64,000 nucleotides of DNA from Nymphaea colorata (lineage: Eukaryota; Streptophyta; Magnoliopsida; Nymphaeales; Nymphaeaceae), in assembly GCF_008831285.2 (NCBI RefSeq), contig NC_045142.1, positions 24,503,876 through 24,567,875 of the forward strand, read 5' to 3'. Of the stretch, positions 28,201 through 40,511 are shown one piece after another. The notes below the pieces were generated by a model, which made no database searches, was not told where the DNA came from, and saw only the letters and a program-made list of their open reading frames with translations. Positions within the stretch are counted from its first letter, which is position 1. Each line of letters starts with the position of its first letter. A program made the translations under genes and the position numbers.

Positions 28201-31200
28201 CAGTCAAAATGGAGATGATGAGAGAAGCCAACAATCCTGAACCTAACTAAAAGGACATAAAAGACAATATCAGTGTGTGTCAAAAACTACTCAAAAGTTT
28301 AAAAAAATATGGGACTACAGATTAAACGGTACCTGAATCTGTAGCAAGAGCTTCAGTGAGTTGCCCACGTATGATGAGATCATGCAACGATCAATAAGCT
28401 TGAAGGTTTTGGTATCAGATTCAAGTACTCGCATGCACTTCTGTAGTATACAGAGGATCAGTGGACCAAAGTCAGGAGTATCTGTAACGCAAGTACAACA
28501 ACTAAATATCCATAAAATAGTATTATTTCAGCTACATGAGGAAAATTAACAAAGTAAAAAATGCCAATAAGAAGAAAATACACATAGCAAAAGATGCAGA
28601 ACTGTGAGAATAACAACAGAAAATAAAAAATAAAAATAAAACTCGTAAGGAACCCAATAATTAGGTTAAACAACATCATCAGAGAAGGAAAAGCCATGTA
28701 GACAAGTAACAATTCTTTAGCTACAATCAGCCATAACAATGTTGTAAAAAGTGTATGGTAAGCGGTATCGATCTGGCTTTAAGATACGCTGTATCGTAAA
28801 ATATCGTAACGTATCGTATTTTTTAAAAAAAATAATAATCAGAAAAAATAGAAAAAATGTTGAAAAAATCATAAAAAATCAGTAAAAATTAACATATCGT
28901 AACTGTATCACTGTACGATACAGGTGGTGTATCGTATCACATTTTTTAAATGCGACGATACGGTCTCGTATCGTACGATACGTACAACACTGAGCCATAA
29001 AGCAGTTATGGCAACGTCTGCATATGTTTCTTTTGTTTCATCAAATTAAGCAAGCTACACATACTCACATAGATACTTAATGCATGTTCTTCTCTATTTT
29101 TGTTTGGTAAAGGTGGAACATAATGGATGCTATGAACTTGAACTGAGAAAAAAGAAAAAGACACTTGGCATGTTATTGCATCTCTAACACTTGCAATAAC
29201 TCACCTATTAGTCACTTTGTAGTTTCTAGCAATGTCTTAGACATTCATCCCTGCAATATATTGCCTTCCATCAACAGAATGGTGCACTATTGCATGATTT
29301 CCATGAATTTGGCTGTTACTTGCAAGCTTAACTAATGAAAATAATTACAACAAAGTAGCTAATTAGTAAAATAGCAAAAAACAATTCCAATGTAAAATTT
29401 TCTTTTATTTAACCACCCATTTTTTGTAATGCTTTTAATTCAAGTAGGTAAATGAAACCTTTGGAATTGCACATTTGTTACTCTGCCAAAAGTTAAGCAT
29501 CTTTTGCATTAGCCAATAGATTAAGTATCCAGAGGACATAAAGGTCCCAAGAAACGATCTATTAGGACAATGATTTCCCTAAAATCAACACAAATTATAT
29601 AAATTCCCTTCTGAAAGTGGTGAATTATGTCCCTAGCTTCACTAGCTAGTGGTTTGAACTTTGAACCATAGAACGACTTATTGTTCTTATATTATGCAGA
29701 CAAACCACCTCGCTTAAGGCTTCGAACACTCAGTTTGTAGGTTCAGTTGCACAAAGAGGTAGGCAGGTGAGAATAAGAGCAAACCTAATAAAATATAATT
29801 CTTTCAACTCAATTTAAGCAAAATTAAAGTTTTTCTTTGCACAATTTGATCCTGAGAACAGCAAGACATGGATAATTGGTGTTGGGCAGTTTAAGTTACA
29901 AATGTTAAAGGCATTTAGATGGTGTTTTCCAACTGTGAGGAATTTCTGGACATCAAAAAATGAGGGTTGACGTGTAAGATATCCACTTATAATTCAAGCA
30001 ACATGGTACGGAGAAGCAATTCTCAATATAAATGGCACCAACTTTAAGAATAATACTTCATATTAAACAAGATAAAATTTTGATATCCCCAACTTCACTT
30101 CCAACAGGTTAATGGAAAGGAGAATAACTCAATCACGGTTGTGATTATCCGTTTAAGCACAGACCGAAGATACAAGAAGACAAATGCATTTTGGTCCAAC
30201 AGTTGAAAGCATAGATAGAGATATTCACTAATGAAAGTAACGGTCACAATAAAAGACAAAGTAATAGAGCTTCAGTTTCATACAATATCTAATATACCTT
30301 CAGAAGAAGTGATGTTTTCAAGATTATCACATAATTGATGAAGATACTTGTGTAAGTTGTTCCCAACAGTAGAGACTGCATCACAGAAAAATGGTACCAG
30401 AACCGCTGTCATGCTTTCAAGAGTATCAGATGGTGAGCTGCTTGCAGAACCTCTGCCACTGACATATGCAGGAAGAGACATGAACCACGACTCAATTTCC
30501 GACACATTCCCATCAAAGGCACCTGTGCTCAACATTGCCTCCCGAGCCAAAACACAAGCCTGATTTCTAATCCCTGCTGTTGGTGAATACAGCATCAGCT
30601 TAATCAAAGGTTGCAAATGCTTGTATCTTAACTCATGTCCTTTGGTGGCAGTCCTGCTTCTAGGATATTGCTGAACGTACTCCAATAATAATGACAAAAG
30701 GGACTGCACCTGGCAGGTGCTCAATGTCATTGGATCACTGGGAAGAATCTTAAAAAAATCATATGATCCCTCAACTAATGAATCAGGGATCGTTCTCTGC
30801 AAAAGCAACATTACGTTTATTAAAAGCGTCAACAAGTCCATGCACATAAAATATTCAGAAGATTTAGACCCTAATACAGATATTAGTTTATGAATTTACA
30901 ATTCACAACAAGAGGAAATTTTACAGTGGAACCATCAGATGTCCTTTGTCTTTCTCAAAACAATCCAGACAAGAATCTCTAAGATGATAATGTAAAAATC
31001 CACATGGCTGGGAAATGTTGGATGCCAAACTTTGAACACTACTTGTTATTTTCTAACATTCTAAAACAAAATATCAATATGCACTTAGGTAGGACCGTAA
31101 TGACTAGATTATGTTTTTAAAAATTTGTGAATGTATGAGGTTGGATTGAAGATGGATTGTGACTAATGATCAAATTGCATTTATATATGTAAAAAGCTCT

Positions 31201-34189
31201 TTTTATGAATCATTTATCATCATAACCTTCAATAATTGAAGGCTGAAAAGTTTTCACCTATATATACACAAACCTTTTTCTTTAAAAAGTATACAATAAG
31301 GAACCTATGCACAAAATTGGTTGACATGGACTTCAGATTACTTGTTCTGGCTCCTGGGTAGCAACCAAACTATTGCATGTAAAAGCATATTTTGTTGATG
31401 TAAAGTAACCAAATGGATCTGCTATGAGGCATGTGAACAAAAAATGAGATGGTTAGTGGATTGAAGTCCACAAGAAAGGAGTTTAGTTTGATGCACAAGG
31501 TCGCAGAACTCTAATTTGAACTCGTTTATCATTCTAAATGAGCACTAATTTTTATTTGAGAAAGAGAAGAGAAAAGAGCACAGCCACAGTAAAGAATGCC
31601 AACTTGAAAATGGAAAAAAAAAAATGCACATTACCCAACCTAAATTTCTCACTCATTTAAGGGAGCAACTTTTTTAGTGCAAGGCCTTACCATATAAAGA
31701 GTAACTGCATCAAGCAGCTTAGAATGAAAATAACTTTCAATATTCCATGGTTCATCACCAAAAAATGACAAATCGTCAAGAGACCAGATCCAGGCAATCA
31801 TAGAAGTATTTTGCATTTCATCTGCATCTTCTTTGGGATGTGTATCATCAACTATCCCATATTCCCCAGATTGAGACACTCTGACTTCACTTGCAATCCC
31901 ACTAATAAAGATGTCAACATCTTCGCTAGCCTTGTTGGACTTGGATCTCTTGGCAGCCTTACTAGTTTCATGTGAAGTAGTCAATTCCTTTCTTTTTAAG
32001 GGTTTTCTTGTGAATGCCTGGCTACAGCTCAATGAAGATAATAACTTCAAAAGAACTTGAGGATCCGGCAGGATGGCTCTAAATTCATCTTGCAATCCTT
32101 GTCTAAAAGATGACCATCTTTGAAGCAGCGAGCCATCTGCCTTTATGTTGGCAGATGATGATGTAGATAGATATTCATCAATTTTTGGAAAAGCGCCAGA
32201 ACCTGAAAAACCAATTATTTTTGGGAAACCTTCACTATCTTTTACTTGACTGGGCACTCTGCCTTTCGTACTACCTGCATCTCGCCTGCTTGTTGTGCTG
32301 CCAATTTTGATATTTATGGCAGCTATTATGTTATCCATTGACTTCAACGCCTCGAGCAGAATTCTCAGTGAACCATGTCTCACCAAAACATTCGAATGGA
32401 GTAAACCCCTGTTAATAACTAGACGAGTCAATGGAGAAGGCAAAATGCACTTCAATATGGTTTGCATTCCAGAGCTATCCAAGTTCGGCGGCTCAATCCG
32501 TAGGGGAATGGACGAAAACAAGCAGGTACCCACATTTACAGCAGAAACTAAATCTGAAGCAAGCAATATAGACGAGAACCTGCAAGTGCACGTTGCATGT
32601 TAGGAGTGAAATAGCAATTTGACACGACCGCTGTAAAGAAAAACCCATCAAGAGTTAAGCTTATCGTATAAGGCAACAAAAAAGCCAAAGTTTGTGGAAA
32701 CCAGTAAATGCGAAGAAGAAGAAGATATAAACTCAAACCAATGAGGAGATGGGCGTGGCTCCAAATTATACGGAAAAGAGTCCATGTATAATGCAGCTAT
32801 AGATGGTCTTCCGCCAACTATAGCTAATAGTAGGTCTTTATGATACGCAACCTCCAACGGCCTTAACCTCAGCATCAAACGAAGGAGACGCCCTGGATTA
32901 CCCTTCAATGTGCTTCTACCAGCCAAACGTCCTGGCTTAGTTAAATTATCACTGGATTCTGGCATTAATCCATGAGAAGGATCGGTACAAACCATCATGA
33001 GCGTCCTGTGAGCAGCCTCTGCAGCATCCCCACCATCTGGGTTGCCTGAAATATCACTCAACTGCTCGAGAGTAGCGTCGCCTAAAAGCACACTCTGAAG
33101 ACTCGGCGGAACCAACGACTCTGCAGAAAGAACCTTGTTCTGCAACGTACAAAGAACGAAGCTGATTGTTTTGTCATCGTCTCTGCTGAGACTATGTAGC
33201 ACTCCAGCACATAGCTCCCTCTTCTGAAGAACCCACCGCAATGCCCTAGGATCACTAGCTTGCAGGAACGCCATTGCAAATTCAATAAACGCCGGTCTAG
33301 TAGATGGTTTCTTCTTTTTTTCCTCCTTCTTGGCTTTAGTCCCCATCTTCCTAGGCTTAGTTTCTGCGAGCTCCACAAAAGCCTTCATCGAAAAATCGAA
33401 TTTCCTGACAACTTCATGAGCGAAACCAGGTCCTCGCCTAACAACAGCAGCCATGAGCGATAATGCAGCTTTTCTCCGGCTTGTTTCCTTACTGCTAAGC
33501 GCCCCATAAACATCATCCAACTTATCTTCCACGATGCTGCGAGCGAATTTGTCAAGTTTCTTCCTTATCGCATGCCTCGACTTCGCGGCAGGATCAATCG
33601 TGATGCCACCCCCTCTCGATCCAGCAGACTCAACGAGCGTCTCCTTACCTCCGGGATGTTCCAAGATCGTGGCGATTAACAACCAAACGCGGGTTAGGGC
33701 CGATTTTTCCCTCTGCAACTTCCAAGCATCCCAGAGTTCCTGGCACGAGGGCGATGCCTGAACGTACTGGCGAAGAAACTCCTCACCGGATGCGCCGCGA
33801 AGCAGTCGAACGAACTCCTTCGAAGCATCGATCACGATCTTCGGCTCCTCGAAACACAGGTTCCTTAGAACTTCCTTCAATTTGTCCTCGTGAACCACCG
33901 TGACTAAAGAATCCAAGGGCTTGTCCTCCATATCGCCGTCGCTATCATCTGTATCTGAAAACGAATGCAAAAAATAACAAAACAAACAAACAAACACATA
34001 ACAAGGCAATGATCCGGAAGCCAAAGAACGCGATTCAGTTTGATTTTCTCGAGTTTAACATGGTGCTTGATTAAAAAGAGCACCTTTCCGTTTATCCTCC
34101 TCCTCCAAATAAGCGTTCCAGTGCTCTTCGTCTGTCTGGACCGCTACATCGCCTTCCGGGAGCGATAGCTCCACCACCTCCGTCTCCAT
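19264..34189 (-). CDS. URB1: URB1/Npa1, nucleolar pre-ribosome-associated protein 1, 14 exons
   Basis: Minus-strand exons in order: 34084-34189, 32739-33954, 31691-32579, 30298-30796, 28333-28481, 24752-28246, 24378-24587, 22733-22936, 22453-22656, 21303-21461, 20548-20901, 19947-20376, 19534-19633, 19264-19459. They total 8,211 nt (2,736 residues plus stop); every junction is GT-AG and in phase. The N-terminal Npa1 region falls roughly at residues 80-430, with a lysine-rich insert at 235-251. A bipartite nuclear-localisation-like segment (PLKRK, then KAAKRSK) is at 632-657. The C-terminal NopRA1-like region is about 2119-2320, with YDPDFILRF and a conserved TDEGIRKMGYDALGNF block. In yeast and human, Urb1 acts in the nucleolus in early 60S pre-ribosome assembly. 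I start at METEVVELS; an in-frame ATG 192 nt upstream would translate the GA-rich leader. The weakest splice site is the GTCTCT donor at 20547. Confidence 0.93.
28737..28992. mobile_element. 256-bp hAT-type MITE in a URB1 intron
   Basis: The terminal repeats are CAATGTTGTA at the left and TACAACACTG at the right, matching 9 of 10. AGCCATAA flanks both ends exactly (28729-28736 and 28993-29000), giving an 8-bp target-site duplication typical of hAT. The interior is dominated by CGATACG/CGTATCG palindromic words and has no coding capacity. It lies in the intron between URB1 exons 4 and 5. Confidence 0.85.
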
Positions 34190-36324
34190 GGAAGCACAGC
34201 CTCTCTCTCTCTCTCTCTCTCTTTTATTGAAGCGGCGTTTAGGGTGCCAACCGGCAAGAACGCCGGCGGGCCGGCGGCGACTCTTAAGCACTAGAAACAG
34301 AAAAGCGTCGGTCGGAAGTAGGATGGCGGCACATCCCCCATCTCTGTGCTCAAATATGGAAAAGGGCGGCAGCTTCTCCACCCCGCACTCCCTCCAATTA
34401 TAGGTCTACGAGGAAGCGCGCTTCCACTTCCCCCGAAATGGAGGTATTTCAAAATACGTCCCTGATTTATGGACAATTTACATAACAGTCAGTGACTTAC
34501 TAGAATTGACAGATTCGGGCTCTTAGTCAGTTATTTGAATCGATAGAATAAACCTCATAACTTGCACTTTTTATACAACTTTGCTTTTATTATTTTATTT
34601 TGTAAGAAGACAAGCCGAAAGTTAAATTGTATAAGAAAAGAGACAAAATTGACCTTCCTGATTTATTACCTGTGCGTTATGCAATATATGCTACTTTAAA
34701 ATTAAATAAAATCTGAATTTAGGCATGCATTTGTTGTATTGCTAAATGTTGAACATGTTTCTTTACTTTTTTTTTTTTTCAATTTCGTCGTATAATGAAT
34801 AAAAAATAGTTTATATGCTAGGGCGAAAGAGGGGAAGGCGTATTCCTTTGCCTCATGTATGTCCATAAATATAAATCATCTATAGATAGCGTTATGAATT
34901 ATATGCAAATCTCTCATGTATTTAATTAAAAATTGCTGAATTATATAACTCGTAATTGTATGTTTAGGCTCTGGCATATTTAGTTTTCCATTAACTTATA
35001 TAATTTTCTAGGATACACACATAATACTCATAGAATGTTGATGTTGTTGAATTATTTTTAAGGTGTCATTTGGCAGTTGAAATATTTTATAAATGTTTCA
35101 TGAATTTACCTTGAAGACTGGCGTAATATTTGAAAAAATAGTTTCTACAAATGGAAGTACTTGAATCAAAAACTAAAACAATGGAAAGTAGAATTTAGAA
35201 AATATTGAAAAACGATAAAAAAGGAAAAATGGGCAGGCTTTTTTAATTTTGGTTAAAAGATTGGATGATTTGTCCCATTTAATGTAAATACTAAACAAAA
35301 CTAGTTTTAACAAATTTAAATATTTGGATGCAAGTCCTTTTTAAAAAAATGAAAACTTGCTTAAGAAAAATTTGATAATAAAAAACAAAAACTTGGGCAG
35401 GCTTTTTGGATATTGGACAAAGGTGAGACCATAGACCGACATAATTATAGACATAATATTATTTGCCTTATTTTCAAGGTTTGCCAAATTGAAAAACAAA
35501 AGTTTGAGAAGATATATTTGCAACCAAGAGGCCATGTGGGTGCAAAACCAGCAAATTTTATTTGTGGAAAATTTCAACTTTCTATGTTCTCAAGAGACAT
35601 GGTTCTTTATTTTTTAAAAAAGGTATATTGGGACATCTTGAAAATATGTACATTACTCTTGCAATGAAAACTTCAAAATTTGGAACAAAAATAAAAAATA
35701 AATGTGAAGAAGGCAAACAAATAAAATATATATATTAGCACGTATTTAATATCGAGTAGTAAACTCTAATTTCCTTGTATATAGAACTTAGATTTTAACT
35801 TCAACTTTAGGGTTTCTTTATTACTCCGGATTGAAATCCATGGATCTCATGTGGATATAATGTGACATGCTTTTGCTCATGTGGCAAAAGACTAATGGTA
35901 GAATTAATGGTTCATCAAACTAAGGCTATCAAACAGGTCCCTAGGTTTCAGGACTACAAATGGAGCAAAGATAAGCAATTACTGTTAATGGAGCAAAGAT
36001 AAGCAATTACTGTTTAAGATTCACAAAAATTTACTTGGATCTTGGTAAAAAAATAAGTTGGGTTTTGATTACTAACTGGACTTGATTGTGCCAAGCTGTT
36101 TTACAACTGGACTTAAAATTAATTTGATATCTAATTAAGATTCAATAAAGAATATCCATTTCAATTACCTATAAACATTGAATCATATGCTAGTCTAATT
36201 TGAGTCCAGTTTTTTTGGAAGTGAGATCCAAAACTGCATTTAATTATGAATAGTATCACAAAAAAAATCACTAGTTCGAATTCAGTTCAGGATGGATTTA
36301 ACCTCAATTTTGACCTTCATTGCA
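34190..36324. other. URB1 upstream region and intergenic DNA
   Basis: The first 250 nt hold the GC-rich URB1 leader and promoter. After that the DNA is AT-rich with no recognised gene. The 84-codon plus-strand frame at 35413-35667 has no domain I can name. A 29-bp segment beginning AATGGAGCAAAG is repeated in tandem near 35957-36015. Confidence 0.5.
34200..34222. repeat. (CT)n in the URB1 5' leader
   Basis: About 22 nt of CT on the plus strand (GA in the transcript), ending 11 nt upstream of the URB1 ATG. Confidence 0.9.
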
Positions 36325-36332
36325 TATATAAT

Positions 36333-36460
36333 TAAGTCTAGGCACCGGACGGGACTGGGTGGGCCTGATAATATTTTTTTAATATTTATTTTATTAAATT
36401 TATGTATAATTATAATATTTTATTATGATTAATTATATTTATATATTATTTTATACTAAA

Positions 36461-36491
<31 letters not shown>

Positions 36492-36581
36492 AATCGAGTT
36501 GGGCTCAGAATTGTGTTTTGGGTGTCGGGTCTGGCCCGAACCAGTCCTTATCGGGCTAGGCTGGGTCGATGCCCAGGCTTA
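36333..36581. mobile_element. 249-bp hAT-type MITE (TAAGCCTGGGC family)
   Basis: The left end is TAAGTCTAGGCACCG; the reverse complement of the right end is TAAGCCTGGGCATCG. TATATAAT flanks both sides exactly (36325-36332 and 36582-36589). The GC-rich ends and AT-rich core are shared with the elements at 41,849 and 62,908. Confidence 0.85.
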
Positions 36582-36972
36582 TATATAATAGGTTTATCTC
36601 ATGCCTCATTATGGACATTGAGTAAGAACTTTTCTAGCATTAATATAGTACTATTAATAAGACCCAACGTCCTTTAGATATCCAAGTTTTGTAATTATGT
36701 TTTTGCTAAGTTGCACTTTCTTTTAAAGTTGGGCATCAGGCCGGCACAAGGCTCCACAAAATTGGGCTCGAGCTGAGCTGGCCCAAACCAAGCCCACTTA
36801 GTTTTCGGGTCAGGCACAGCCATCAACTTCATACGTGTCTATCTGGTTCGATGTTCACCAATATTTGAAACTCGTAATGCTTCACACATCTCAGAAACCC
36901 TTAGGGATGTGTCAAGTGTTTTAAGGGTGTCACTTGTGATACATGAAAAGTTTATAAGAATGTTATCCTTAA

Positions 36973-37920
36973 GAGGGCGTTTGTTATGCCAGAAAAATAC
37001 TATTCACGGAGAAAAAAATTGAGAAAGAGAGAGTAGATTGTGTTGAAGTTTACTGCAGTTGTTTTTGTTCCTATCTTATTTACTTTGTTTTTTTTTTTCG
37101 TTACTGTAGTACCTATGGAAGGTTCAAGCTCAAGAAATGATAGTCTTGTCTGGACTGATGATTAACTAGATCATCTTATAAATCTTTTAGTTGAGCAATC
37201 AAGACTACCTGGCATGAAGTCAGACGCCAATTTAAAACCAAAAGTGTATAAGGCAATTGAACTACAAATGATAGAAATGTTTGGCCCAGAATTCAAAGTC
37301 GAAAAAATAAAAAAACAAGTTGAAGAGTACGAATTACAATGTCTGCAGACAAATTTTGTCAACAAGTGGGTTTGGTTGGGACCCAACAAACCATAACGTA
37401 TATGTTGAAAATGCAGTTTGGACCAACTACATTCATGAATATGGTTCTTGTATTTATGAATTGTGCGTAGATTGCAATATCTGCAAACAAACAAGCTGAT
37501 ATATATCAAATGAATATGGTTCATGTATTTATGAATTGTGCATAGATGTTGATTAAAACATTTGAGAATGTTTGTATTTATAGTATTTTGATGCGTTGAT
37601 ATGTTCTTCAAACTTTACTGCAGTTATTTTTGTTTTTGTAGGAAAAAGACTCGCAATTGAGGGTTATTTATGTATTTGGTGTGGTTATTTATCTAATTTT
37701 TGTAAATATGGACAAATGTTTCCTTATTATCAAACTAAGAATTAATTTTCTGGAAATCTGAAAATATATTTCTGTACCATCAAACTCAGAAATATAGACT
37801 TAGAAATATATTTCTGAGTCATCACACACACTTCAAAATTGGAATCGAAAAGATTTTTCCCATTCCATTTTTCCATTTCCTATATTTCTAGAAATATATT
37901 TCCAGGCCATCAAACGGCCC
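36973..37920. mobile_element. Non-autonomous PIF/Harbinger element, about 950 bp
   Basis: The left end carries GGGCGTTTGTTATGCC and the right end GGCCATCAAACGGCCC, which are approximate inverted repeats of the Harbinger type. TAA flanks both sides (36970-36972 and 37921-37923), the expected 3-bp target preference. The element contains a broken Myb/SANT reading frame and no DDE transposase. Confidence 0.65.
37115..37396 (+). pseudogene. Myb/SANT-like DNA-binding protein remnant of a Harbinger element
   Basis: From ATG at 37115 the frame reads MEGSSSRND, then VWTDD, a TAA stop at 37163-37165, and then continues in the same frame with LDHLINLLVEQ, a helix VYKAIELQMIEMFG and KVEKIKKQVEEYE, ending at 37396. 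The WTDD...LL.LLVEQ and later helices fit the Myb/SANT-like domain (the Myb_DNA-bind_3 type) found in the second protein of plant PIF/Harbinger transposons and in host genes derived from it. The internal stop falls where a glutamate or glutamine would be expected, and the protein is cut short after one domain, so it is a decayed copy. Its position inside inverted repeats flanked by TAA supports this origin. Confidence 0.65.
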
Positions 37921-37923
37921 TAA

Positions 37924-39663
37924 GAGTTTTTAAAAGAGTTATCGGTGATGCACCAAAAATTTTTAAGCGAACCGATTGCAAGTGTTATATACATATCAAA
38001 AGAGGGAAAAAGAGAAAACAAAATAAAAAAAATGTGAAGAGATAAGATATATATATATATATATATATAAGGCCGAGTCGAGCCCCCAATACCTAATTGG
38101 CAACCCTGCAAATTTTTTTTTAATCGGGTCGACTCGGCTATCAAACAACAAGTACAAACACCGCCCATTACGAACTGGGTACGCAACTACCCATCTAGTA
38201 CCCAACCCATTGCCCACCGTTAATGAAAGAAAAACCTCAAATATAATTTCTCTCCTAAATTAAATCTTTTGAGATGTTTGACATGATTTAATTAATGCAA
38301 ATTTTGCATTAGATTTGGTGTTCTTTATGTCATCATTTGCATTTATTTTCCCTTGATAAACGCCTTTTCAGCAAGTAAGCGGTGCCAATCAGATCCAATT
38401 GTCTCCATTTAGTATTTATGTGATTGGATTTGGATCCAACTCAGAGTCATTGATTTTTAATCCAAATTAAAATCAACATTGTAACGCATAAGGGAGGTAT
38501 TATGTCGTGATCAATACTCAATGCTAAAGGTGCTCTGAATAGGCGACGCGTCTTCCTCTTTATTTGTTCGAAATTTCAGGGAGTTCGAATGGTTTGGCCT
38601 GTTCAGTGATACCTTCCACCGTGTTTCAATGGGGACCGAATGTCTGGGACACAAAATCAAGCACCCACTGAGTAAGGCATTTGAGTGGCTTTGTGTTTAC
38701 TTCTCATGTTAGATGTGTTCCTCTGAACGCGGATTTCAGATCCTTGGTGGTTTGAGATCTTAGATCAATGGATTTAATATCAAACCACCTTTCTATTAGA
38801 CTTTAAGTAATTGGTTTTTAACATATAGCATGAATTTAAAATACATGTTATTGAAATCTTCGGTTTGTTTCGTTTAAGATGAGCATCTTCCAAAATACAC
38901 CTTTTTATACAGCATCGAATTTATGATCTGAAACTATGGAACACAACCCTGCTGATAGTTGTAAAAATTTGAGTCAGATTGGAATTAAATCTTAAAATTG
39001 GACTTTAGATTCAGATTCGAATATGATTTTCTTTATTTGTTTTTAAATCAGAATCTGAATTCAAAATATCAAAAAAAAACAAAATATAATTAAGAGTATT
39101 CCCAAAATACACCTTCTATGCAGCATCGAATTTCAAATGCTATTTTTTGTGATAAAATCCAATATTTACTTACTCTGTGGTTCGAGGAAAAAGGAATTTT
39201 AGATCAGCATCGGATCTGACACATCTTGTATTGAATCATGGTTGGTTCTGTGCCAACCAGCTCCGTTTTTTTTTTTTTTTTTTTACATTCACTTTTTATT
39301 TAATCTTTAAGGAAGGAAGCGAAATACCATTTAAATTTTGAAATTCGATAATATCGGAATATGTTCAAAAAGGAAATTGTTTACCAAAATAAATTTCAGA
39401 TAAGCCAAAATTAATGAAAAATTCGCGGTAACTCGAATTTAAAAGGAAAGAAATCAAAGATCTGGTCTGTAGCTGAAATCCAAGGCTCAGATCACGAATC
39501 CACGATCGCGCCAATTTAATTCAAATGAAATAACTTTCCCATTTTTTTCAATTCCAATCATTCCATGATGAGACTAATTTCAAGAAAACCCTTCAACTTT
39601 TATCAACATGACAAATCATCCTCGAGTTTTAAGAAAAAGAGCGTTAATTTAAGTTCATTACTC
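37924..39663. other. Intergenic DNA
   Basis: AT-rich, with a TA run near 38048-38069 and a GTCGACTCGGC-containing segment near 38070-38140. No gene was recognised; the frames over 37920-38217 are mostly TA-repeat artefacts. Confidence 0.5.
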
Positions 39664-39918
39664 AAATCTGGCCTAATATCTTCAAGGATATATACAAAAC
39701 AACTCAGATTTGGGAAATCTGGCCTAATATCTTCAAGGGTATATACAAAACAACTCGGATTTGGGAAATCTGGCCTAATATCTTCAAGGGTATATACAAA
39801 ACAACTCAGATTTGGGAAATCTGGCCCAATATCTTCAAGGGTATATACAAAACAACTCAGATTTGAGAAATCTGGCCTAATATCTTCAAGGGTATATACA
39901 AAACAACCCAGATTTGGG
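39664..39918. repeat. 51-bp minisatellite, five units
   Basis: Units begin AAATCTGGCC at 39664, 39715, 39766, 39817 and 39868. Because 51 is divisible by three and no unit contains a stop in these frames, it stays open on both strands and encodes 17-residue repeats. Nothing else suggests a gene. Confidence 0.95.
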
Positions 39919-40439
39919 TGAGATCCAGACTTTATCAAACCCAAACTGGATCGAGTGCGAACTCATGTCCAACCAGTATAAGATCCGTTATGTCCTTTTG
40001 CTGTAGTATCATCAAATGTTGGATACAGGTTTGTACCAGAACACAGAAATATCCAAGTTAACATATAATTTTTAGGTGAGCAGGGGTTTGGCAGAGGGTC
40101 GAAACTTTCACTCAACCCATTATTTTCATAGGGTACAATGTCTACTTTCAGTGCCTTGAGATGTTGCTCTCGAAATGCTTCAACTTACACGTCAATAACC
40201 TCACAAAAAAGTTGTTACCATGAGGAATCGCGAGAATAATTGCATACTGGCCTGACCTTGTTTCGACCGTTACACCAAACTCATTTCATATCCCCTTTTT
40301 GAACAAACTTTGTGTTTAATTAGAGCCACCAAATAGAAAAAACAATTAAGCATGTGTGTGTTTTTGTCAATCCTTGAAAATTTAATGGTTCAATTGAAAT
40401 ATCAATTGAAAAGACGTTTTTACCCTTCTTAAACGCTTA

Positions 40440-40453
40440 TATATATATATACC
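40440..40453 (+). promoter_or_regulatory. TATA box of nsLTP gene 4
   Basis: A TATATATA run 60-70 nt upstream of the ATG at 40512, a suitable distance for a short 5' leader. Confidence 0.55.
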
Positions 40454-40511
40454 TTGTTGTGACCTTCATATCAGAAACACGCACGCACTCGAAGGAATTA
40501 AGAGGAGAAGA

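Noticed and set aside
24719..28234. 1171-codon frame as a separate gene
   Set aside because: It is exon 6 of URB1; it has no true ATG at its start (the apparent initiator codon is TTG) and both borders are splice sites in phase with neighbouring exons.
35413..35667. 84-codon plus-strand frame as a transposon gene fragment
   Set aside because: No recognisable gag, pol or transposase motif; too little to support a call.
37171..37611. 146-codon minus-strand frame over the Harbinger element
   Set aside because: It is antisense to the recognisable Myb/SANT remnant and has no domain of its own.
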